Shown piece by piece: positions 7,347-12,084 of a DNA stretch of 12,084 nucleotides. The translations under genes and the position numbers were made by a program. The stretch comes from Prevotellaceae bacterium (GTDB taxonomy: Bacteria; Bacteroidota; Bacteroidia; Bacteroidales; Bacteroidaceae). Location: the NCBI GenBank assembly GCA_022508635.1, contig JAFLUV010000062.1, positions 1 through 12,084 of the forward strand, read 5' to 3'. How positions within the stretch are numbered: the first letter of the stretch is position 1; each line of letters starts with the position of its first letter. The notes below the pieces were generated by a model. That model saw only the letters and a list, made by a program, of their open reading frames with translations, had not been told where the DNA came from and made no database searches.

Positions 7347-7461
7347 AAGGACGAAAAAGAATGATTCCACAAAAACATCATTTAGAGAAATGTCGCTCGC
7401 TATCCATTTCCAACGCCCCAGTTAGGCGGGAAAAAAAATCAAGTTAGTTAGTAAAAGCACT

Positions 7462-9090
7462 ATGAATCCAGAGAATAAACACCGCTTCACGCCGTTGCTC
7501 ATTGCCCTCGGCACAATTGTAGGCATCGGCATCGGCACCTTCTACTCCAACAACTCTTCAGGCAACCATACCAACCTCATCAATGCAGGAACGAACAAGG
7601 TGGGGTATCTGCTTCAACGCATCGACAACAACTATGTTGACAGCGTTGACATGAATACGCTCGTCGAGGATGCCATACCACAAATCCTCAGTGAACTCGA
7701 TCCGCATAGCAAGTACTACGGCCCCAAGGATGCCGAAGAGGCAAGCGAGGACCTCAAAGGCTCCTTCAGCGGCATTGGCATACAATTCAGGATGGAACGT
7801 GACACGGTGAACGTTATGTCAGTCATCCACGGCGGCCCGGCCGAAAAGGTTGGCATCTTGGCAGGCGACCGCATTGTTACCGCTGACACCACCTCGCTCA
7901 TAGGAATGGAGGATCACAACGTCATGAAGCACCTCAAAGGCGTGAAAGGCTCCAAGGTCAAGCTTGGCATCAAGCGTCATGGCACTCCCGATCTCCAATA
8001 CTTCACCGTCGTTCGTGGCGACATCCCCGTTACCAGCGTCGATGCCTGGTACATGATGAACGACAAGACGGGCTACCTCCACGTTAAGAACTTTGGCGAA
8101 CAGACCTATGCCGAGATGCTCGTTGCCCTTGCCAACCTCAACATGGAGGGCATGAAGGGGCTCATCATCGACCTTCGTGGCAACGGAGGCGGCTACATGC
8201 TCACTGCCATCCAGATGGTCAACGAGTTCCTGCCTGGCGGCAAGCTCATTGTCTATACAGAGGGACGCAAAAGCCCTCGCGAAGAGTTCGTGAGCGACGG
8301 AAGAGGCACCTTCCAGAAGCTTCCGCTCGTTGTGCTTGTAGACGAGTTCAGCGCCAGCGCCAGCGAGATATTTGCAGGAGCCATTCAGGACAATGACCGT
8401 GGCACCATCGTCGGCCGTCGCACTTTTGGAAAGGGTCTCGTGCAGCAGCCGATGAATTTCCGCGATGGCAGCGTTGTCCGCCTTACCATTGCGCGCTATT
8501 ACACGCCAAGCGGACGATGCATCCAGAAACCCTACGTGAAGGGGCACGACGAGGCGTATGAAAACGACCTGCTGGCACGCTACGAACGCGGAGAGTACTT
8601 CTCGCAGGACAGCATCCCGCAGGAAGGCGAGCAGTACAGGACAAGCCTAGGGCGCATTGTCTATGGCGGTGGCGGCATTACGCCAGACATATTCGTTCCG
8701 GAGGACACTACGGCCATTACGTCATACTATCGTGAAGCCGTCTTCACTGGACTCATTCACCAGTTTGCTTTTGCATACGCCGATGAGAATCGCGCAAAGC
8801 TTACGTCGCTCCGGACGGCTGACAAGATGGAGCAATACCTCCGCAAGGAGAACCTGCTAGAAAAGTTTGCGCAATTCGGCGAAAAGCACCAGTTGCGCCG
8901 ACGCAACCTGATGCTACAGAAGAGCCGCCGTCTCTTCGAGCGAAGCATCTATGGTAGCATTATTAATTATATAGGCGACATGAAGGACTACCTCATGTTC
9001 ATCGGAAAGGATGACCGGGTGGTTATCAAAGCCCAAGAAGTACTTGAGCAAGGGTTGTCCTTCCCCAAGGTACAGGAAACAGATAAATAG
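7462..9090 (+). CDS. S41 family carboxy-terminal processing protease with PDZ domain
   Basis: This periplasmic serine protease of the CtpA/Prc type clips or degrades envelope proteins from their C-termini. The 542-residue product has a short basic start and a hydrophobic anchor or signal (about 9-28). A helical region follows with LDPHSKYY (79-86), then a PDZ domain (about 100-185; GIGIQF, GPAEKVGILAGDRI) and the S41 core (about 200-380). The catalytic pair is Ser299 in FSASASEIF and Lys324 in TFGKGLVQ, 25 residues apart as in E. coli Prc; IIDLRGNGGG (235-244) lines the active site. The C-terminal extension (about 430-542) is charged and helical. It follows a 115-nt gap with no recognisable promoter or terminator. 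The DHH gene starts 5 nt after its stop, so the two are probably co-transcribed. Confidence 0.93.
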   Translation: MNPENKHRFTPLLIALGTIVGIGIGTFYSNNSSGNHTNLINAGTNKVGYLLQRIDNNYVDSVDMNTLVEDAIPQILSELDPHSKYYGPKDAEEASEDLKGSFSGIGIQFRMERDTVNVMSVIHGGPAEKVGILAGDRIVTADTTSLIGMEDHNVMKHLKGVKGSKVKLGIKRHGTPDLQYFTVVRGDIPVTSVDAWYMMNDKTGYLHVKNFGEQTYAEMLVALANLNMEGMKGLIIDLRGNGGGYMLTAIQMVNEFLPGGKLIVYTEGRKSPREEFVSDGRGTFQKLPLVVLVDEFSASASEIFAGAIQDNDRGTIVGRRTFGKGLVQQPMNFRDGSVVRLTIARYYTPSGRCIQKPYVKGHDEAYENDLLARYERGEYFSQDSIPQEGEQYRTSLGRIVYGGGGITPDIFVPEDTTAITSYYREAVFTGLIHQFAFAYADENRAKLTSLRTADKMEQYLRKENLLEKFAQFGEKHQLRRRNLMLQKSRRLFERSIYGSIINYIGDMKDYLMFIGKDDRVVIKAQEVLEQGLSFPKVQETDK

Positions 9091-9095
9091 CAAAT

Positions 9096-10127
9096 ATGGA
9101 AAAGATTCTATCCGAAGAGAAACTCAAGCAGTTCAAGACCCTGCTGGACGAATGCACGAGAGTTGTCATCTCGGCACACGTCAGTCCCGACGGCGATGCC
9201 ATCGGTTCTGCACTTTGTATGGCGAACTTCCTCAGGCGGAAAGGCAAGCAGGTCACGGTTGCCATGCCCAACATCTTCCCCGATTTCCTGAAATGGATGC
9301 CAGGGGCAGACAGCATCCTCGTTTATACGCGACAACAGGGGCAGGCCAGGGCGGCCGTAGAGCAGGCGGATCTTATCATCGTCTGCGACCTCAACCAGCC
9401 GAGCCGCCTCGGCGGCTTGGAGCAGGATGTCATGGCAAGCAAGGCACCACGCATCCTCATCGACCATCATCTCAATCCTGCCGACTTTTGCCAAGTTACT
9501 GCCTCAGAGCCGGAAATGTGCGCAACGGGCGAAGTGATGTGCCACCTGCTCCATCAACTTGGCGAGCTTGATGGTATCTCGCAAGAAGAGGCCGTTTGCC
9601 TCTATGCCGCCATGATGTGCGATACAGGTGCCTTCTCCTTCAACTCGAACCGACCTGTCATCTTTGAATGCATCAGCCAACTCCTGGCACGCGGTATAGA
9701 CAAGGATCAAATCTATCGCAACGTTTTCTACACGGCCTCAGAAGGCCGCCTGCGCCTGCAAGGCTATCTGCTCTATGTGAACATGAAGGTTCTGGGAGAC
9801 TACCACACGACCATCATAACGCTCACCAACGAGGAGCGGCAACGCTTCAACGTCAAGAACGGCGACACGGAGGGCATCGCCAACATGCCCTTGCAAATGC
9901 TCGGCATGCGACTCAGCATCTTCATCAACGAAGACACGGAGCACCCTGGCGTCATGAAGCTCAGCCTGCGTAGTGTGGACGACTTCCCCTGCGACCAAAT
10001 GGCAGCACGTTTCTTCAATGGCGGCGGACACAAGAATGCCAGCGGAGGGAAACTGCATTGCACCATGCCAGAAGCACTTGAGAAGGTGCAGAAAGCCATA
10101 GAGAGTTTTTCAGAAATGTTAAAATAA
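9096..10127 (+). CDS. DHH/DHHA1 phosphoesterase, NrnA-like (nanoRNA / pAp hydrolase)
   Basis: The family degrades very short RNA (nanoRNA) and often 3'-phosphoadenosine 5'-phosphate, using two Mn ions in the cytoplasm. The 343-residue protein has the expected ligands in order: HVSPDGDAIGS (His28, Asp32, Asp34), CDLNQPSRLG (Asp98), IDHH (Asp123, His124, His125) and MMCDTG (Asp176). The DHHA1 substrate-binding domain with FNGGGHKNASGG (His312 in the loop) closes the protein. Length is normal for NrnA (about 310-340). The start ATG 9096 is 5 nt after the protease stop, and the Glu/Lys-rich N-terminus needs no extension. Whether it prefers nanoRNA, pAp or a cyclic dinucleotide product (pApA) cannot be decided from motifs. 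Its neighbour, the DUF4827 gene, has its own promoter. Confidence 0.91.
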   Translation: MEKILSEEKLKQFKTLLDECTRVVISAHVSPDGDAIGSALCMANFLRRKGKQVTVAMPNIFPDFLKWMPGADSILVYTRQQGQARAAVEQADLIIVCDLNQPSRLGGLEQDVMASKAPRILIDHHLNPADFCQVTASEPEMCATGEVMCHLLHQLGELDGISQEEAVCLYAAMMCDTGAFSFNSNRPVIFECISQLLARGIDKDQIYRNVFYTASEGRLRLQGYLLYVNMKVLGDYHTTIITLTNEERQRFNVKNGDTEGIANMPLQMLGMRLSIFINEDTEHPGVMKLSLRSVDDFPCDQMAARFFNGGGHKNASGGKLHCTMPEALEKVQKAIESFSEMLK

Positions 10128-10147
10128 GCAATATACGCTCTCTTTTC

Positions 10148-10162
10148 ACTTCCTAAAGAAGT
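10148..10162. repeat. Short perfect inverted repeat between the DHH gene and the DUF4827 promoter
   Basis: ACTTC-CTAAA-GAAGT is a 5-bp perfect dyad with a 5-nt loop, centred about 40 nt before the likely transcription start of the next gene. It is followed at some distance by a T-rich stretch (about 10171-10179). It could be a weak terminator for the upstream pair, an operator, or chance; the stem is short and AT-rich. Confidence 0.25.
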
Positions 10163-10181
10163 ACAATCTGTTTCTTTTTCG

Positions 10182-10189
10182 TACCTTTG
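10182..10189 (+). promoter_or_regulatory. Promoter -7 element for the DUF4827-hemW pair
   Basis: TACCTTTG is a full match to the Bacteroidota -7 consensus TAnnTTTG, in the 92-nt gap between the DHH gene and the lipoprotein gene. The likely start near 10196 leaves a CA-rich leader of about 24 nt before the ATG at 10220. No clear -33 TTG element is seen. An in-frame TTG at 10187 lies inside the box and is therefore not a plausible start codon. Confidence 0.72.
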
Positions 10190-10219
10190 CCACAAAATAA
10201 CACACAAAGACACACATAC

Positions 10220-10924
10220 ATGAAAAATAAGCCTTACCTGCTGCCATCCCTTTTGCTCACATTGCTATCCTGCTGCCTTGTTTCGTGCAACAATGATGAG
10301 ACTTATGCGGAACAAAAGGAGAAGGAGCGCAATGCCATCACCTCATTCCTGAACCGTGATGTCTGCGTGCGTGACGAGAATGGCGACACTATATGCTACG
10401 TAGGCAACATCGAGACCATCACGGAACAGCAATTCCTGGCTCAGGACTCGACCACCGATGTGGAAAGGAACCAGTACGTCCTCTTCAGTAACTCAGGCGT
10501 CTACATGCAGATTGTGCGCAAAGGTACGGGCGAGAAGCTTGAAGAGGGAAAGACGGCTCGCATTCTCTGCCGCTTCCTGGAGTTTAACATCTTGGGTGAC
10601 AGCATCCAGCTCCGCAACGACGTCAACTACTGGCACCCGAATCCCGACATCATGAAAATCACGAACTACTCGGGCAGCTTCTCTGCCACGTTCGACACGG
10701 AGATAAACGGCGGCGGTGCCATGTACCTCCAGTACAACACTACCAGTGTGCCCAGCGGATGGCTCGTCCCCTTTTCGTACATCCGCATCGGGCGCCAGGA
10801 GAGCGAGGACGAGGGCATAGCCAAGGTTCGTCTCATTGTGCCGCATAGCGAGGGACAGGTCAATGCCACGAGCAACGTCTATCCCTGCTTCTACGAGATC
10901 ACCTTCCAGAAGATGCGCGACTGA
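10220..10924 (+). CDS. DUF4827 family lipoprotein, FKBP-like
   Basis: The 234-residue protein has a lipoprotein signal: MKNK, a hydrophobic core, then LVSC with the acylated Cys at 23. NNDE follows, whose acidic residues loosely resemble Bacteroidota surface-export signals. A charged helix (EQKEKERNAITSFL) leads into a domain that follows the FKBP pattern: VYMQIVRKGTGEKLEEGKTA (94-113), then VPSGWLVPFSYIRIG (178-192) and AKVRLIVPHSEGQVNA (201-216). These parallel the GxG...G-D, G-W...L-M...G and I-P...Y-G blocks of FKBP-type prolyl isomerases. The sequence matches DUF4827. Isomerase activity is unproven, and most FKBP active-site aromatics are not evident. ATG 10220 is chosen because an earlier TTG lies in the promoter. 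HemW starts 4 nt downstream. Confidence 0.82.
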   Translation: MKNKPYLLPSLLLTLLSCCLVSCNNDETYAEQKEKERNAITSFLNRDVCVRDENGDTICYVGNIETITEQQFLAQDSTTDVERNQYVLFSNSGVYMQIVRKGTGEKLEEGKTARILCRFLEFNILGDSIQLRNDVNYWHPNPDIMKITNYSGSFSATFDTEINGGGAMYLQYNTTSVPSGWLVPFSYIRIGRQESEDEGIAKVRLIVPHSEGQVNATSNVYPCFYEITFQKMRD

Positions 10925-10928
10925 GGCC

Positions 10929-12041
10929 GTGGCAGGCATATATCTCCACATCCCATTCTGTCGGTCGCGTTGCGTCTATTGCGATTTCTACTCCACTACG
11001 CTTGGCAAGGACGTAATGACCGCGTATGCACGTGCCTTGGAGCAAGAGATGCGGTGCAGAAGGAACTATCTGGGGGAGGCCCCCATACAGACCCTCTACA
11101 TAGGCGGAGGCACACCGAGCCAGCTGCCCGCGGACATCCTAGAGAGAATCTTTTCAGCCATCGGCCGCCATTTCGAGCTGGATGCCAATGCAGAAGTGAC
11201 TATCGAGGCCAACCCCGACGATATCACGCCAGGGTGGCTGAAGGCTCTCCGGCAGACACCTGTAGACCGCATTAGCATGGGTGCGCAAACGTTCAGCGAC
11301 CGCCTGCTCAGATTCACCCGTCGCCGCCACGATGCACGTCAAACACTCGCCGCCGTCGAGGCCTGCCAAGATGCGGGCATTACGAACATCAGCCTGGATC
11401 TCATCTACGGACTGCCCGGGCAGACGATGGACGAATGGCTCACAGATATAAGGCAAGCCCTTAGCCTGGGCATCACCCACCTCAGCGCATACGCACTTTC
11501 TTACGAAGAAGGCACGCCGCTTAAGGCCATGCTTCGCAAGGGAGAGGTGCAGGAGGCCGACGAGGAGCTTTCTCGCCAGATGTACGACCACCTTCTTCTC
11601 GCTGCAAAGCAGGCAGGCTTCCTCCACTACGAGATTTCCAACTTTGCCCTGCCCGGCTATCACTCGCGCCACAACAGCAGCTATTGGCAAGGCCTACCCT
11701 ATCTGGGTCTTGGTGCAGGAGCACACTCTTACGACGGAAGTCGCTCACGGCGTGCCAACCTGCCCGACATCAACGCGTACATTGCGGCAGAGGGCGACGT
11801 GCCGCACCAGGAGGAGACGCTCAGCGACGAGGAGCTCTACGACGAATACATCATGACACGCCTGCGTACAAGCTCCGGTCTCCTGCTCGAGGAGCTTTCA
11901 TCCGAAGATCGCCGGTACTGCCTCCGACAAGCGGCACCACACCTTGCGCAGCACCTTCTGCAGATCCGTGACGGCCGCCTCTGCCTCACGCACGAGGGCA
12001 TCTTCACATCGAACGACATCATCAGCGACTTGATGAAGTAA
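10929..12041 (+). CDS. hemW: Radical SAM haem chaperone HemW
   Basis: HemW binds haem and passes it to client proteins; it is related to the oxygen-independent coproporphyrinogen III oxidase HemN and is often misnamed as such. The 370-residue protein opens MAGIYLHIPFCRSRCVYCDF, with the radical SAM cluster cysteines at 11, 15 and 18. The residue two after the last Cys is Phe20, where HemN has a fourth Cys, which favours HemW. Further motifs are YIGGGTPS (57-64), IEANP (92-96), MGAQTFSD (117-124), YGLPGQT (160-166), YEISNFA (234-240), GLGAGAHSY (260-268) and the closing LTHEGIFTSNDIISDLM. The GTG at 10929 is chosen because relatives begin MAGIY; upstream frame would run back inside the lipoprotein gene. 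It lies 4 nt after that gene's stop. Confidence 0.94.
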   Translation: MAGIYLHIPFCRSRCVYCDFYSTTLGKDVMTAYARALEQEMRCRRNYLGEAPIQTLYIGGGTPSQLPADILERIFSAIGRHFELDANAEVTIEANPDDITPGWLKALRQTPVDRISMGAQTFSDRLLRFTRRRHDARQTLAAVEACQDAGITNISLDLIYGLPGQTMDEWLTDIRQALSLGITHLSAYALSYEEGTPLKAMLRKGEVQEADEELSRQMYDHLLLAAKQAGFLHYEISNFALPGYHSRHNSSYWQGLPYLGLGAGAHSYDGSRSRRANLPDINAYIAAEGDVPHQEETLSDEELYDEYIMTRLRTSSGLLLEELSSEDRRYCLRQAAPHLAQHLLQIRDGRLCLTHEGIFTSNDIISDLMK

Positions 12042-12084
12042 ATCCCCTTGACAACATATTTGCAGGAAGACGGATGTGCCCCTG

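Noticed and set aside
7413..7438. CGCC...GGCG hairpin next to an A-run as a terminator
   Set aside because: For + strand transcripts the run is A, not T; for - strand transcripts the T-run comes before the hairpin. There is also no - strand gene to end here.
7361..7447. A 28-codon open frame in the gap before the S41 protease
   Set aside because: It is short, composition-neutral and resembles no family I know; nothing but a start and a stop supports it.
7819..8547. 242-residue open frame on the - strand inside the S41 protease gene
   Set aside because: It is antisense to a well-supported gene with intact motifs and is a shadow of its codon bias; the translated sequence is His/Val/Ala-rich with no recognisable domain.
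10187..10219. TTG start at 10187 for the DUF4827 lipoprotein
   Set aside because: It lies within the TACCTTTG promoter box and would put 11 polar residues ahead of a good lipoprotein signal that starts at ATG 10220.
10836..10928. ATG 10836 as the start of HemW
   Set aside because: The extra 31 residues are Arg/Ser-rich sequence read out of frame inside the lipoprotein gene, and relatives of HemW begin at MAGIY, matching GTG 10929.
12042..12084. TTGAC...TATTTG at the right edge as a promoter for the next gene
   Set aside because: The box does not match TAnnTTTG exactly, and the window ends before any gene start could confirm it.

Overview
The window reads as chromosomal core DNA from a member of the Bacteroidota, order Bacteroidales, most likely Prevotella/Bacteroides-like. 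The evidence is threefold. There are no clear Shine-Dalgarno sites ahead of the genes. Three matches to the Bacteroidota -7 promoter element TAnnTTTG sit exactly where promoters are expected. Several genes belong to families largely confined to this phylum (DUF4199, DUF6452, DUF6048, DUF4827). Genus-level placement is inference. All protein genes lie on the + strand. Two RNA genes at the left edge lie on the - strand. No insertion sequence, phage gene, CRISPR array or long repeat was seen, and no stretch over 300 bases lacks a gene.

Left edge (1-320). A tRNA-Thr(UGU), cut by the window edge, and a small SRP (4.5S-type) RNA lie head to tail on the - strand with only 5 nt between them. The SRP RNA comes first in transcription, so the two are probably one transcript. 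A - strand promoter (168-175) and a + strand promoter (271-278) diverge from this intergenic region.

First + strand run (321-7346). Seven tightly packed or overlapping genes follow, probably one operon. They are a DUF4199 membrane protein, a family 2 polyprenyl-phosphate-type glycosyltransferase with two C-terminal membrane segments, a DUF6452 lipoprotein, a DUF6048 exported protein, a membrane-anchored ApbE FAD:protein FMN transferase, a Crp/Fnr-type regulator without the cAMP-binding signature, and one long frame joining an M3 (Dcp-type) metallopeptidase to a complete dCMP deaminase. That last fusion is the most unusual thing in the window. Both halves are full length with intact active-site motifs, and I know these two proteins as separate genes elsewhere.

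Second run (7462-10127). An S41 carboxy-terminal processing protease with a PDZ domain is followed after 5 nt by a DHH/DHHA1 (NrnA-like) phosphoesterase.

Third run (10220-12041). A recognisable promoter (10182-10189) drives a DUF4827 FKBP-like lipoprotein, followed after 4 nt by HemW, which starts at GTG. The genes are a mix of housekeeping functions (envelope glycan or lipid modification, flavinylation, peptide turnover, pyrimidine nucleotide supply, envelope proteolysis, nanoRNA/pAp turnover, haem handling). They do not form a single obvious pathway. I see no convincing new defence or mobile system.
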